A DNA stretch of 64,000 nt from Halomonas sp. M20. Its GTDB lineage: Bacteria; Pseudomonadota; Gammaproteobacteria; Pseudomonadales; Halomonadaceae. The DNA lies in the NCBI RefSeq assembly GCF_020622265.1, contig NZ_JACNMQ010000001.1, positions 186,001 to 250,000 of the forward strand. Direction: 5' to 3'. This document shows, one piece after another, positions 17,252 through 26,427 of the stretch. The position numbers and the translations under genes are program-made. The stretch's first letter is position 1; the number at the start of each line of letters is the position of its first letter. A model generated the notes under the pieces. That model was not told where the DNA came from. It worked only from the letters and a program-made list of their open reading frames with translations, and searched no databases.

Positions 17252-18769
17252 TCATGCTTCGTCGCTTACGTTAGCGTCCTGCTCGCGATCCATCAGGTAC
17301 TGGGTTAACAGCCCGACCGGACGGCCCGTTGCGCCTTTTTCCTTGCCGGAAATCCAGGCGGTGCCAGCGATGTCCAGATGCGCCCAGGGGTACTTGTCGG
17401 CAAAGCGGGAGAGATAGCAGGCCGCGGTGACGGCGCCGGCAGGGCGGCCGCCGATGTTGGCCAGGTCGGCGAAGTTGGAATCGAGCTGACTCTGATACTC
17501 ATCCCACAGAGGCATGTGCCAGGCCCGGTCCCAGGCAGTTTCCCCAGCGTCGAGAATATCCAGTGCCAGGTCGTCGTCGTTGGCAAAAAGCCCGGTGGCA
17601 TGATTGCCAAGGGCCATGACCATGGCGCCGGTCAGGGTGGCAATGTCGATGACGCTGGCGGGCTCGAAGCGCTCGGCGTAGGTCAGGGCATCACACAGAA
17701 CCAGTCGGCCTTCCGCGTCGGTATTGAGTATTTCGACGGTCAGGCCCTTGAGGGTCTTGATGATGTCGCCGGGCTTGGTGGCGCGTGCGTCCGGCATGTT
17801 TTCCGCCGCGGCGACGATACCGATGACATTGAGCTTGGGCTTGATCATCGCCAGCGCCTTGAAGGTGCCCAGCACGCTAGCGGCGCCGCACATGTCGTAC
17901 TTCATCTCGTCCATGTCCGCGCCGGGCTTGAGCGAGATGCCGCCGGTGTCGAAGGTGATGCCCTTGCCCACCAGCACGTGGGGCGCGTCCTGCTCGTTTT
18001 CGGCGCCTCTGTAGTGCAGCACGATCAGTCGCGACGGTTCTGCGCTGCCACGGCCAACCGAGAGCAGAGTGCGGGCGCCGAGCGCTTCGAGCGCCTCTTC
18101 ATCAAGAATTTCCACGCTTAACGCCCCAGCGGACTCCTTGCCCAGCTGCTCTGCCTGTTCCGCCAGATAGCGCGGCGTGCAGATATTGCCCGGCAGGTTG
18201 CCGAGTGTGCGGGTAAGATTGATGCCTTCCCCTAACGCATTGCCAATATGCAGGCCTTGCTCGGTGGTCGCGGCGTCGCCACTTTCATCGATCAATAGGC
18301 CGACTCGTTCAAGTCGAGACGCCGGCGCCGGTTCGGACTTGAAGATGTCGAAACGATACTGGGCACGTCGGGTGGCTTCGGCGATCATGCGCGCCTTCCA
18401 AACGTTTTCCCGCTCGGGAACCGGCACGTCGCTCAAGGCAACCACGGCTTCGTCGATGGGCATGCGAACCAGTGTCTTCAGGGCGGCATCGAGTACCTTG
18501 CGGAAGCTGCCCTCGTTGCATTTGGCGCGCTCACCCAGGCCCACCAGCAACAGGCGATCCGCAGCAAGGCCCGGCGCAAACGGAATTACCTGGACGTTGG
18601 CAAGGGTGGCGTCGAAATCGCCGCGCTCGATCAGCTGTCCGATCAGTCGTTCGCTGGCGTCATCGAGCTTGGCTGCCGTGGGCAATAGATCGCCGTCCTT
18701 GAAAACTGGAACGACCAGGCAGGCGGTCTCGACTTTGGCGGGTTCGATGGTGATGACAGGGAATTCCAT
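17252..18769 (-). CDS. pepA: Cytosol leucyl aminopeptidase
   Basis: This 505-residue M17 aminopeptidase needs two metal ions and forms hexamers. The catalytic signature NTDAEGRL is present, as are KGITFDTGGISLKPG with metal-ligand Asp and Lys, and MKYDMCGAA. GGAGA precedes the ATG at 18769; 17 extra in-frame upstream codons are not homologous. In E. coli PepA also binds DNA in Xer recombination and carAB control; nothing here tests that. It is divergent from lptF-lptG, a conserved arrangement in gammaproteobacteria. Confidence 0.96.
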   Translation of the reverse strand: MEFPVITIEPAKVETACLVVPVFKDGDLLPTAAKLDDASERLIGQLIERGDFDATLANVQVIPFAPGLAADRLLLVGLGERAKCNEGSFRKVLDAALKTLVRMPIDEAVVALSDVPVPERENVWKARMIAEATRRAQYRFDIFKSEPAPASRLERVGLLIDESGDAATTEQGLHIGNALGEGINLTRTLGNLPGNICTPRYLAEQAEQLGKESAGALSVEILDEEALEALGARTLLSVGRGSAEPSRLIVLHYRGAENEQDAPHVLVGKGITFDTGGISLKPGADMDEMKYDMCGAASVLGTFKALAMIKPKLNVIGIVAAAENMPDARATKPGDIIKTLKGLTVEILNTDAEGRLVLCDALTYAERFEPASVIDIATLTGAMVMALGNHATGLFANDDDLALDILDAGETAWDRAWHMPLWDEYQSQLDSNFADLANIGGRPAGAVTAACYLSRFADKYPWAHLDIAGTAWISGKEKGATGRPVGLLTQYLMDREQDANVSDEA

Positions 18770-18974
18770 GATGTCTCCACTGGACAAGAGGTTTCTCTTT
18801 TGGACACCTGCCTGCGACAAGACAAGTGTCCGAGGATTCTGGATAATGCCGGCACGGCAACGAGAAGGTATTAGTCCTTTCTAGTGTCGTACCCGTACTC
18901 TCCTCAGTGTACGCAAAGCACCGCACCATTGCATGGACGTTACCACGCGCCAGGACGCTACCCGGGAGACAGTC

Positions 18975-20054
18975 TTGATCATTTTTCGTTATCTGACCCG
19001 CGAAATCCTGATTACCATGAGCGCCGTTGCCGGCGTATTGCTGCTGGTGATCATGGGCAGCCGTTTCATCCGCTATTTCACCACCGCCGCCGAAGGTGAT
19101 ATTCCGGCCAGCATTCTTGGCACCTTGATGCTCTTCCATCTACCGGGGTTTCTTGAGCTGATCCTGCCATTGGCCTTCTTTCTAGCCATTCTGCTGGCCT
19201 ATGGGCAACTCTATCTGAATAGTGAAATCACGGTGTTGGTGGCCTGCGGTATCAGTCCCAACCGGTTGTTGCAGGTCACCATGCTGCCGACGGTGCTGAT
19301 CACGATCCTGGTGGGGCTGTGCAGCCTGTGGCTGGGGCCCTCCGGGGCGCGATATAACGAAATTCTGATCGAGGAGCAGCAAAGCCGCCTGGATTTTTCG
19401 GTGCTGGCGCCCGGACGTTTTCAGGATTTCGGCGATGGACGTACCGCCTATATCGAAGACTTGAACAGCAACAGAACACGCATGCAGGGCGTTTTCATTA
19501 GCGAGCGTCAACAGCGGGACGATGGCACGCCCGAGACGGTGGTGACCCGGGCCAGCAGCGGCTATCAAACCGTCGATGACGAGACCGGCAGTCGCTTTCT
19601 GGTGCTGGGGGATGGAGAGCGCTACAGCGTCGAGCCTGGGCGTTCCCAGGCGGAGCGACTGGAGTTCGATATCTACGCAGTGCGGCTTTCCCGGGCCGCC
19701 GAAATGAGTGACCTCGAGGACGTCGAATATCTCCCGACCCAGGAGTTGATGATATTGAATAGCGCCAAGTCCCTGGCGCAGCTGCAGTGGCGCATCAGCC
19801 TGCCGCTGACGGTGCCGATTCTGGCCCTGCTGGCACTGCCGCTGGCCAAGGTCAATCCGCGGCAAGGACGCTTCGCCAAGCTGCTGCCGGCAATCTTCCT
19901 GCACATCAGTTATCTGAGTCTGCTACTGGCCGCCTTGGATGCGATCGGTCGAGGAGTGCTGCCTGCCATCGTCGGCATGTGGCCCATCCATCTAGGGTAT
20001 CTCTTGCTTGGTTTGTGGCTCACACGACGGTCGCAACTACGGGGGATGCGCTAA
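18975..20054 (+). CDS. lptF: LPS export ABC transporter permease LptF
   Basis: This 359-residue inner-membrane subunit of LptB2FG extracts lipopolysaccharide from the inner membrane. The N terminus MIIFRYLTREIL matches the family when the TTG at 18975 is used; GGGAGAC lies just upstream. An ATG at 18933 would add 14 residues with no family match. Six membrane spans are expected, three on either side of a periplasmic beta-jellyroll domain (about 120-260). GDIPASIL and SEITVLVACG near the N terminus are typical. It is joined to lptG by a TAATG overlap, indicating coupled translation. Confidence 0.93.
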   Translation: MIIFRYLTREILITMSAVAGVLLLVIMGSRFIRYFTTAAEGDIPASILGTLMLFHLPGFLELILPLAFFLAILLAYGQLYLNSEITVLVACGISPNRLLQVTMLPTVLITILVGLCSLWLGPSGARYNEILIEEQQSRLDFSVLAPGRFQDFGDGRTAYIEDLNSNRTRMQGVFISERQQRDDGTPETVVTRASSGYQTVDDETGSRFLVLGDGERYSVEPGRSQAERLEFDIYAVRLSRAAEMSDLEDVEYLPTQELMILNSAKSLAQLQWRISLPLTVPILALLALPLAKVNPRQGRFAKLLPAIFLHISYLSLLLAALDAIGRGVLPAIVGMWPIHLGYLLLGLWLTRRSQLRGMR

Positions 20055-21118
20055 TGATTGCAGATCGTCTCGACCGGTATATCGCCCGCAACGTACTGGC
20101 AACCATCTTCGTCGTACAGCTGGTACTGCTGGGGCTCGACCTGGTTATCGCCTTCATCAACGATCTAAAAGACGTTGATGGTGGCTATGGCGCTTTCGAT
20201 GTGCTGCTTTATCTTGGCCTGCGTCTACCCTGGCGTTTTTATCAATATGCCCCGGTGGCGGTGTTGATCGGCGCCCTGATCGGGCTGGGGAGCATGGCCT
20301 CGAACAATGAGCTGACGATAATGCGGGCTTCCGGGCGTTCCTTGCTACGTATTCTCTGGAGCGCGATGAAGCCGATCCTCCTGGTGATCGTCACCGTACT
20401 GCTGATTGCGGAATTCGTGTCTCCGCGCACGGAACAGTTCGCCCAGGCCTGGCGCCTGGAGCAGTTGAGCGGCAAGGGGGCGGTAGTTACCCTGCGCGGT
20501 GGCTGGCAGCGCGAAGGAGAGAACTTCTATCGATTCGGTGCCATTCGGGCCGACGATACAGTGATCGATCTGACCCGCTATCGTTTCGATGGCAAGCGTC
20601 TGGAAGAGGCCACTCATGCAGCGCGAGCCGTCTGGGAAAACGACCATTGGGAGTTGCGGAATGTCGATATCACACGCTTTTCCGAGCAACGCACCGACAC
20701 CGAGCATCATGCACGACTGGACTGGAATACCGATCTCACCCCCGCGCAGCTCAACCGTTTGCTACGGGATGTGGAAAGCCAGGCACCCAGCGAGCTATGG
20801 GCCTATGCGAATTACTTGAAGGACCAAGGGCTGACGCCTATCCAGCCGCTGTTGTACTTCTGGCAGAAGATGCTGATGCCGGTCACCATGGCATCCCTGG
20901 TGCTGGTAGCGGCTTCCTTCGTGTTTGGCCCATTGCGCACTGTGGCGGCGGGCACCCGAGTGTTCTATGGGGTAATCGTGGGCCTTTCATTCAAGTATCT
21001 ACAGGATCTGCTGGCGCCGGCCTCTACGGTGTTCGGTTTTTCGCCGGTCTGGGCGGTGCTGGCGCCGACATTGGCCTGCATCGGAGTGGGGCTTTACCTA
21101 TTACGACGCAGCGGCTAG
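20054..21118 (+). CDS. lptG: LPS export ABC transporter permease LptG
   Basis: This 354-residue partner of LptF has the same layout: N-terminal spans (LDRYIARNVLATIFVVQLVLLGLDLV), the ELTIMRASGRS coupling region that contacts LptB, a periplasmic domain, and three C-terminal spans (LLRRSG tail). The ATG overlaps the lptF stop codon. The frame remains open far upstream inside lptF, but that part is a shadow. Repeat element B begins 10 bp after its stop. Confidence 0.93.
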   Translation: MIADRLDRYIARNVLATIFVVQLVLLGLDLVIAFINDLKDVDGGYGAFDVLLYLGLRLPWRFYQYAPVAVLIGALIGLGSMASNNELTIMRASGRSLLRILWSAMKPILLVIVTVLLIAEFVSPRTEQFAQAWRLEQLSGKGAVVTLRGGWQREGENFYRFGAIRADDTVIDLTRYRFDGKRLEEATHAARAVWENDHWELRNVDITRFSEQRTDTEHHARLDWNTDLTPAQLNRLLRDVESQAPSELWAYANYLKDQGLTPIQPLLYFWQKMLMPVTMASLVLVAASFVFGPLRTVAAGTRVFYGVIVGLSFKYLQDLLAPASTVFGFSPVWAVLAPTLACIGVGLYLLRRSG

Positions 21119-21127
21119 GAGGCCAGT

Positions 21128-21248
21128 CACGATTTGCTGCGTGTCGGTCATACTTCGTTAAATTCGGGCTCAAAGTACTCATTTACACCAGTAAACTCCG
21201 TCTTTTCGCCCGAATTTGCCTTGTCTGACTCTAACTCGCTAAATCGTG
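21128..21248. repeat. Interspersed hairpin element, copy B
   Basis: The core stem is AAATTCGGGC (21160-21169) with GCCCGAATTT (21208-21217). The loop contains CTCATTTAC-ACCA-GTAAACTCCG. Intermediate arms GTCA/TGAC (21147 and 21226) and outer arms CACGATTT/AAATCGTG (21128 and 21241) pair perfectly, and GGCC words flank both ends. Left flank CATACTTCGTTAAA and right flank GCCTTGTCTGAC match copies A, C and D. It occupies the space between lptG and the RDD gene. Confidence 0.8.
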
Positions 21249-21302
21249 AACAGGCCTCCGTGAGCTTGACTACGGTTTACTGTTACTGTTAAGGGAAAAG
21301 CG

Positions 21303-21755
21303 ATGCGACGTTTTGCCAATCTGGATGAGGTGTGGCCAGCGGGATTGCCGCGCCGGCTGGGGGCAATGCTCTACGATACCCTGGTATTGCTGGCGGTCTG
21401 GATGCTGGTGGGGTTTGTTGCCGTCGCGCTCAACGGGGGCGAAGCCAGCGAAAGCCCGTTGTTTCATAGCGTACTGCTGGTGGTGACCTTCGTCTTCTTT
21501 GCCTTTTTCTGGATGCGTGGCGGTATGACGCTCGGTATGCAGGCTTGGCGTCTACGGGTTCAGACTATTGAAGGTAATTCACTCTCGTTGCCGCAGTGTC
21601 TGGTGCGTTTCATTGCCGCTATGTTCTCTCTGGTCCTGGGAGGACTGGGCTACTGGTGGATATTGATCGACAGCGAGCGGCGCAGCTGGCCGGATATTGC
21701 CTCCAGCTCACGGGTGGTGGTGTTGCCCAAGCAAGGGAGACGAAAGAGAGCCTGA
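21303..21755 (+). CDS. RDD-family membrane protein
   Basis: This 150-residue protein has the RDD domain, named for conserved Arg and Asp residues: PRRLGAMLYDTLVLLAVW at the start carries the R and D, GMTLGMQAWRLRV the second Arg, and DSERRSWPDIASSSRVV the last acidic position. Three membrane spans are likely. RDD proteins are implicated in ion or small-solute transport, with some acting as Na+/H+ antiporters in halophiles; function here is unproven. The gene often follows lptFG in gammaproteobacteria. Confidence 0.85.
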   Translation: MRRFANLDEVWPAGLPRRLGAMLYDTLVLLAVWMLVGFVAVALNGGEASESPLFHSVLLVVTFVFFAFFWMRGGMTLGMQAWRLRVQTIEGNSLSLPQCLVRFIAAMFSLVLGGLGYWWILIDSERRSWPDIASSSRVVVLPKQGRRKRA

Positions 21756-21809
21756 CGGCGTCTGTAGCGGCGCGAGAGAAGGTACAAAAAGAGTGCTTGC
21801 AATCCGCTA

Positions 21810-21824
21810 TGCGAATCATTTACA
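21810..21824. promoter_or_regulatory. Candidate Fur box upstream of bfd
   Basis: TGCGAATCATTTACA matches the 7-1-7 Fur consensus TGATAATNATTATCA at 11 of 15 positions and lies 33 bp before the bfd start. Iron-repressed expression is typical of bfd. Confidence 0.5.
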
Positions 21825-21856
21825 TTCACTATCAGGACGATAGTGAGGCTGATTCC

Positions 21857-22060
21857 ATGTACGTATGTCTATGCAAGCGTGTTTCTGACAACACTATTCA
21901 GCAGGTCGTGGCTCAAGGGGCCAGAAGCTGGCGTGAAGTGCGGGAACAGACAGGCTGCGCTACCCAGTGTGGCAAGTGTGCTTGCGTGGGCAAGTCGATA
22001 ACACGAGATGCCGTGGCCAAGGAGTTGTTTGGCGATGCCGATCTATCCTACGCGGTCTAA
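21857..22060 (+). CDS. bfd: Bacterioferritin-associated ferredoxin
   Basis: This 67-residue [2Fe-2S] protein donates electrons to bacterioferritin so that stored ferric iron can be reduced and released. The ligands C-x-C (Cys4, Cys6) and C-x2-C (Cys38, Cys41) are visible; extra cysteines occur at 34 and 43. The start at 21857 is supported by GAGG upstream and by family length; the frame is open farther upstream inside the RDD gene. A candidate Fur box precedes it and bfr follows 171 bp downstream. Confidence 0.93.
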   Translation: MYVCLCKRVSDNTIQQVVAQGARSWREVREQTGCATQCGKCACVGKSITRDAVAKELFGDADLSYAV

Positions 22061-22231
22061 TCACGGAATATTCCTCACTTTCATTGGCATTCGATAACCT
22101 GTCGCGAATGCGATGAAATCTCTATAACCAATTGTCTTTGTTGGACTTTTTTTCAACTTTGGGCGATACTTCTCTGGTCGTAAGCGCGTGGGTGCATTTC
22201 CTGCGCCTATAAAAAATGTAAGGAGATCCCC

Positions 22232-22705
22232 ATGAAAGGCGATGCCAAGGTTATCGAACATCTCAATATCGTACTGGGTAATGAGCTGGTCGCGATCAAT
22301 CAGTATTTTCTACACGCCAAGATGTACAAGGACTGGGGCCTCAAGGCATTGGCAAAGTGGGAATACGATGAGTCCATCGAAGAGATGAATCACGCCGACA
22401 AACTGATCGAGCGTATCCTGTTCCTCGAAGGACTGCCCAATCTCCAGGATCTGGGCAAGCTGCATATCGGTGAACATACCCGTGAAATGCTAGAGAGCGA
22501 CCTGGCGGCGGAACACAAGGGTCGCAAGGATCTGGTCGACGCCATCACCTACTGCGAGCAGGTTCACGACTACGTCAGTCGCGATCTGTTCCGCGATATT
22601 CTCGCCGACGAGGAAGAGCACATCGATATGCTCGAGACCGAGTTGGGGCTGATGGACAAGGTCGGGGTGGAGAACTATCTGCAGAAGCAGATGCGCGAAG
22701 CCTGA
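22232..22705 (+). CDS. bfr: Bacterioferritin
   Basis: This 157-residue subunit forms a 24-mer iron-storage shell. The dinuclear ferroxidase ligands are in the canonical places: Glu18, Glu51, His54, then Glu in the AITYCEQ region and the DEEEHID Glu/His. Met52, the haem ligand at the dimer interface, is present, so this is a true haem bacterioferritin. AAGGAG lies at ideal distance before the ATG. The 171-bp gap after bfd is AT-rich and probably holds a separate promoter, allowing bfr to be made under iron-replete conditions while bfd is made under starvation. Confidence 0.96.
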   Translation: MKGDAKVIEHLNIVLGNELVAINQYFLHAKMYKDWGLKALAKWEYDESIEEMNHADKLIERILFLEGLPNLQDLGKLHIGEHTREMLESDLAAEHKGRKDLVDAITYCEQVHDYVSRDLFRDILADEEEHIDMLETELGLMDKVGVENYLQKQMREA

Positions 22706-22768
22706 TGGCCCTAAAACCAGCTATGCCCGCTTGGTTTGGGCAATAGCAGAACGTATCTTGCTTACAAG

Positions 22769-22800
22769 AAGAAGGCGCCTTCAAAAGACGCCTTCTTTCG
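22769..22800 (+). terminator. Rho-independent terminator after bfr
   Basis: Stem AAGAAGGCG (22769-22777) with CGCCTTCTT (22789-22797) and an 11-base loop, followed by a short T-rich tail. It separates bfr from the convergent purK. Confidence 0.7.
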
Positions 22801-22833
22801 TTGTGTGTCGCTCGGAACTTTCTCAGAACCCTT

Positions 22834-23928
22834 TTAGCCCAGATCGTTGACCAGAAGCTCCTCAACGGCTCCAATACGCTCGCCAAGCTGTTCGTCACTC
22901 GATGCCAGTACGGTGATATGCCCGATCTTGCGCCCGGGGCGGGGTGTCTTGCCGTAATCGTGCCAACGAGTGCCAGGTACCTTGAGCACCGCATCCCGTT
23001 CGGGAAGCGCGCCGATCACATTGAGCATGGCACAAGGCACTAAGCGCTCTGTCGCGCCCAGAGGTAGGCCTGCCACGGCGCGCAGATGATTCTCGAACTG
23101 GCTGGTGGCAGCACCCTCGATGCTCCAGTGCCCGGAATTATGCACTCTCGGGGCGATTTCATTGGCCAGCAAGTCGTCTCCCACGACAAAGAATTCAAAC
23201 GCCATCACGCCGACATAATCGAGTTCCGTCAATACTCGATCAATGTAATCTTTCGCCAGGCGCTGCAGTGGATGGCCCGGCTCGGGAATGGAGCAGTGCA
23301 GCATGCCCTGGCGATGCTCGTTGCGGGAAAGCGGCCAGGTGCGGGTTTCACCGTCACGGCCGCGTACCGCAATCGCCGAGACCTCATGATCGAAATCGAC
23401 GAACCCTTCGAGCACCAAGGGCACGGCGCCCAGTTTGGCAAAAGCGCCGATGACGTCACCCGGTTCACGCAATACTTTCTGGCCCTTACCGTCATAGCCC
23501 AGGGTGCGGGTCTTGAGCACTGCGGGCAGGTCAATCTCGGCAACCGCGGTATCGAGATCCGTCTGGCTATCGACCTTGGCGACCGGAGGCAGAGGAATGT
23601 CCAATGAGCGAAACAGCGACTTCTCGGCCCAACGGTCCTGGGCGGTTTGCAGCGCCTTGGCCGGGGGGAAGGCCGGGCACTGGGTAGCCAGCCGCGCGAC
23701 TGCGTCGGCTTTGATGTTCTCGAACTCAAACGTCACTACGTCGCTTTCCTGGGCAAGGGATTCAAGCGCGGCACTATCGTTCCAATCCGCGTGAATATGC
23801 CGACCGTGCAGCGCTGCACAGGGCGAATCCGATGGGTCGAAAAAGATGAATCGAGCATCGAATCCTGCACCGGCTTCCGCCATCATTCGGCCCAGTTGGC
23901 CGCCCCCTACAACGCCTATGCGCAACAT
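22834..23928 (-). CDS. purK: 5-(carboxyamino)imidazole ribonucleotide synthase
   Basis: This 364-residue ATP-grasp enzyme makes N5-CAIR from AIR, ATP and bicarbonate in de novo purine synthesis. The sequence shows GVVGGGQLGRMMA at the N terminus, the ATP-grasp core LKTRTLGYDGKGQ, and the metal and substrate region NEIAPRVHNSGHWSIEGA. GGAG precedes the ATG. purE lies 12 bp upstream on the same strand, so this is a purE-purK operon. Confidence 0.96.
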   Translation of the reverse strand: MLRIGVVGGGQLGRMMAEAGAGFDARFIFFDPSDSPCAALHGRHIHADWNDSAALESLAQESDVVTFEFENIKADAVARLATQCPAFPPAKALQTAQDRWAEKSLFRSLDIPLPPVAKVDSQTDLDTAVAEIDLPAVLKTRTLGYDGKGQKVLREPGDVIGAFAKLGAVPLVLEGFVDFDHEVSAIAVRGRDGETRTWPLSRNEHRQGMLHCSIPEPGHPLQRLAKDYIDRVLTELDYVGVMAFEFFVVGDDLLANEIAPRVHNSGHWSIEGAATSQFENHLRAVAGLPLGATERLVPCAMLNVIGALPERDAVLKVPGTRWHDYGKTPRPGRKIGHITVLASSDEQLGERIGAVEELLVNDLG

Positions 23929-23940
23929 TCAGGTCTCCGG

Positions 23941-24435
23941 TCAATCGTCTTGGCTAGGATCGGGATGATCGAGCACCCGACGGGTCTGCTCGCTACGGTA
24001 CTGCTCGAGTGCTTCGCGCACCTCAGGATACTTGTTGCCCAGCATGGCGGCAGCAAGCAGGGCGGCATTGATGGCACCGGCACGGCCGATGGCCAGGGTG
24101 CCGGTAGGTATGCCCGCGGGCATCTGCACGATAGACAGCAGCGAATCTACGCCGCTGAGCATGCTGGACTGTACCGGCACGCCCAATACCGGTAGGCAGG
24201 TCTTGGCGGCAGCCATGCCAGGCAGATGAGCAGCGCCACCGGCGCCAGCGATGATCACCTCGAGGCCACGCTCGGCGGCATTTTCCGCGTAATCGAACAA
24301 GAGATCCGGGGTGCGATGAGCGGAGACCACCTTGATTTCGTGCTCGATACCGAGCGTGTCGAGGGTTTCGGCGGTATGGCACATGGTAGCCCAATCCGAC
24401 TTCGATCCCATGATGACACCTACCCGTGGACTCAT
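23941..24435 (-). CDS. purE: N5-carboxyaminoimidazole ribonucleotide mutase
   Basis: This 164-residue class I PurE moves the carboxyl group of N5-CAIR to give CAIR. The conserved [10 protein letters not shown] binding loop, SAHRTPD with the catalytic His, and [11 protein letters not shown] are all present. GGAGAAAG stands before the ATG at 24435. It is the first gene of the purEK operon; purC is elsewhere in this window (47.6 kb). Confidence 0.96.
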   Translation of the reverse strand: MSPRVGVIMGSKSDWATMCHTAETLDTLGIEHEIKVVSAHRTPDLLFDYAENAAERGLEVIIAGAGGAAHLPGMAAAKTCLPVLGVPVQSSMLSGVDSLLSIVQMPAGIPTGTLAIGRAGAINAALLAAAMLGNKYPEVREALEQYRSEQTRRVLDHPDPSQDD

Positions 24436-24579
24436 GCTTTCTCCGTTTAATCGTCTGCCGTATCCGGAATACCTGCCGGAGTCGTCGGTCTGGTCGTTGC
24501 CAGTCGTTGAAATAAGCGCAGCAGTATACCAGCGGATATCATCCGCGACATCACGACGCTCGTTTTCAAGACTCTATCG

Positions 24580-26100
24580 TCAAGAACCAGAACACACCGC
24601 CGGCGGCTGCGAATACCACTGATCCGACTCGCCTTCATGTAGTGATACCGATGACCAGACATCGTAAGCAAAACCGATATCCTGTTGGTCGGTTTTAGAA
24701 AGTGCGCGCAGATTGAAGAGGCCACCGGCAATGGCACGACCGGCATTGATATGGGCAAGCGGTGAGGCATCGACAGTGGTGCAGGAAGCGCTCGGCGTCT
24801 CGGGATCGAAGACTTGCACGCTGCGCTGCGCCGTGGTGGTATTGCCATCGCTATCGATAGCGGAGAAGGTGCAGACGTAATCACCAACCCGTGATATGTC
24901 CACTTGGCTGCAGTCCGCGGTCACGGATACCTCGCCATCCTCGGCGTCCTGGGCGCTGGCGCCTGGGTCGTTGTAAGAGGTATTGATGGGGACCAGCAAG
25001 GGATTCGCGCCATTGAGCGTGATTCTTGGGGCGCCCTGGGGAGATGATGCATTGCGTGGATGACGCTCGAAGAAGTTCCAGATGATATCCGGGTAACTGG
25101 GACCTTGACGTACCGCCCACTTGCCTTGATTGCCGCTTTCGCCGCCGATCCAGTAATGGCCGCGATCGGTATCCCTGGGGCTCGGAGTAGCGCGTGGACC
25201 GTCGAAAAATACGGTTTCGACCAGAGAGCGGCTGGCGTCGGTGCCATCTAGGGTATAGCGGCTCTGGCGACAGCCGTAATTCTGCTCGAAAAACGGCTGG
25301 CAGGCCTCCTGTGACGCGAGCGCCTCGTTGGGGGTGTCATGGCTTTCATCGCCGAATACCACAATCTGGGCATCCCGCAGATTGCGCCCGGCGGGCTGGA
25401 TCACCGTGCAGTCGTTGTTGTTCTGCAGCACCAAAAGGGGAATGGCATAGTCATCGTCTAGTTCGCCGCGCATATCGCTTACCACCTGGCTGACCGGATG
25501 GAACGTGGCGAAACCGGGGCATTGTCCAGACAGAGACACTGAGGCGGCATCTTCGCCGTAGGGCAAGCCCGCTGCGGCAGCGGCAGCGGCCCAGTATTCG
25601 TTGTGGGTAACGGATGCGACCACTGCCATGGCGCCGCCAGAGGAAAGCCCGGTGATGTAGCGTCGCTCAGGATCAACGGCGAATTTGCCCTCGACTTCAA
25701 GAGCGATCTGATGCAGGTCTTCGGGCTCACCCATGCCCTCCTGCTGGTGTTGATCCAACCAGAAGCCCCAGCAGTTGGTGTTGCGCAGCCCGTCGTAGCT
25801 GGTAATGAAAGGTGCTACCAGAATGAAGCCGTAGCGATCCGCTGCCGCCTTGAGACCCCAATCGTCGAGCACATCGGCCTGGGTCTGTTGACAACCGTGC
25901 AGTGTCATGACCAAAGGGGCAGGGCGGGTAAGGCTATCGGGTACATAGATTTGATAATTGCGCTCCCGAGAACCTGAATAGCCTTGGGCGTCAAAGGTAG
26001 CACTAGTGAGAGTACCCGCCTGAACCGGCGCGCAGAGAAGAAACACTAGAATCGCGATTAGATCGCGACCCCATAAAACGAGGGAAGAATAAGCAGACAT
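24580..26100 (-). CDS. Secreted PHB-depolymerase-like esterase with Ig-like domain
   Basis: This 506-residue exported protein has an N-terminal signal peptide (to about residue 28). An esterase domain of the extracellular polyhydroxybutyrate depolymerase/LpqC type follows. The oxyanion-hole motif LHGC is at 67-70, the lipase box is GLSSG with nucleophile Ser153, and the likely acid and base are Asp230 and His315 (DRGHYW). Residues about 355-430 form a DUF5011-type immunoglobulin-like module, with DPGASAQDAEDGEV and a YVCTFSAIDSDGN strand. The last 70 residues form a separate domain bounded by Cys pairs. The layout suggests binding and cleavage of a polymer ester, perhaps PHB or another polyester; a feruloyl-esterase-like role is the alternative. 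AAGGATG precedes the start. Confidence 0.8.
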   Translation of the reverse strand: MSAYSSLVLWGRDLIAILVFLLCAPVQAGTLTSATFDAQGYSGSRERNYQIYVPDSLTRPAPLVMTLHGCQQTQADVLDDWGLKAAADRYGFILVAPFITSYDGLRNTNCWGFWLDQHQQEGMGEPEDLHQIALEVEGKFAVDPERRYITGLSSGGAMAVVASVTHNEYWAAAAAAAGLPYGEDAASVSLSGQCPGFATFHPVSQVVSDMRGELDDDYAIPLLVLQNNNDCTVIQPAGRNLRDAQIVVFGDESHDTPNEALASQEACQPFFEQNYGCRQSRYTLDGTDASRSLVETVFFDGPRATPSPRDTDRGHYWIGGESGNQGKWAVRQGPSYPDIIWNFFERHPRNASSPQGAPRITLNGANPLLVPINTSYNDPGASAQDAEDGEVSVTADCSQVDISRVGDYVCTFSAIDSDGNTTTAQRSVQVFDPETPSASCTTVDASPLAHINAGRAIAGGLFNLRALSKTDQQDIGFAYDVWSSVSLHEGESDQWYSQPPAVCSGS

Positions 26101-26192
26101 GAATCATCCTTGATTGCTGCGTGAACCAGTATTCAGCATCGTCCCTTTCCTACAATCTGCCAACGCCTCCTTAGCAATAAAAGTGAAAAATA

Positions 26193-26426
26193 TTATTTAA
26201 AAGCCACTTCCAGCTCGAAGCGCGGCAAGGGCTCGCCCTGAACCTCAACGGTTTCGCTGAACATGCCAAGCGGACGTACCCATAAACCATAATCGCCGTA
26301 CAACGCGCGATAGACCACCAATGGCTCTTCGGTTTCACTGTGCTGCGCTAGCCCAATGACTTCGTAACTCTGCCCTTTGTAGTGACGATAGATACCTGGT
26401 ACCGGACGCAAGTGTTCGTGGTTCAT
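26193..26426 (-). CDS. DUF1653 family protein
   Basis: This 77-residue protein is a single DUF1653 domain: PGIYRHYKGQSYEVIGLA, EPLVVYRALYGDYGLWVRP and MFSETVEVQGEPLPRFE. The function of the family is unknown; it is a small cytoplasmic beta-rich protein. The ATG at 26426 lies one base from the stop of tcdA, so the two are almost certainly cotranscribed. Confidence 0.85.
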   Translation of the reverse strand: MNHEHLRPVPGIYRHYKGQSYEVIGLAQHSETEEPLVVYRALYGDYGLWVRPLGMFSETVEVQGEPLPRFELEVAFK

Positions 26427-26427
26427 C

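Noticed and set aside
18802-18831. Imperfect inverted repeat GGACACCTG / CAAGTGTCC between pepA and lptF
   Set aside because: Short, one mismatch and no clear relation to a promoter; could be chance.
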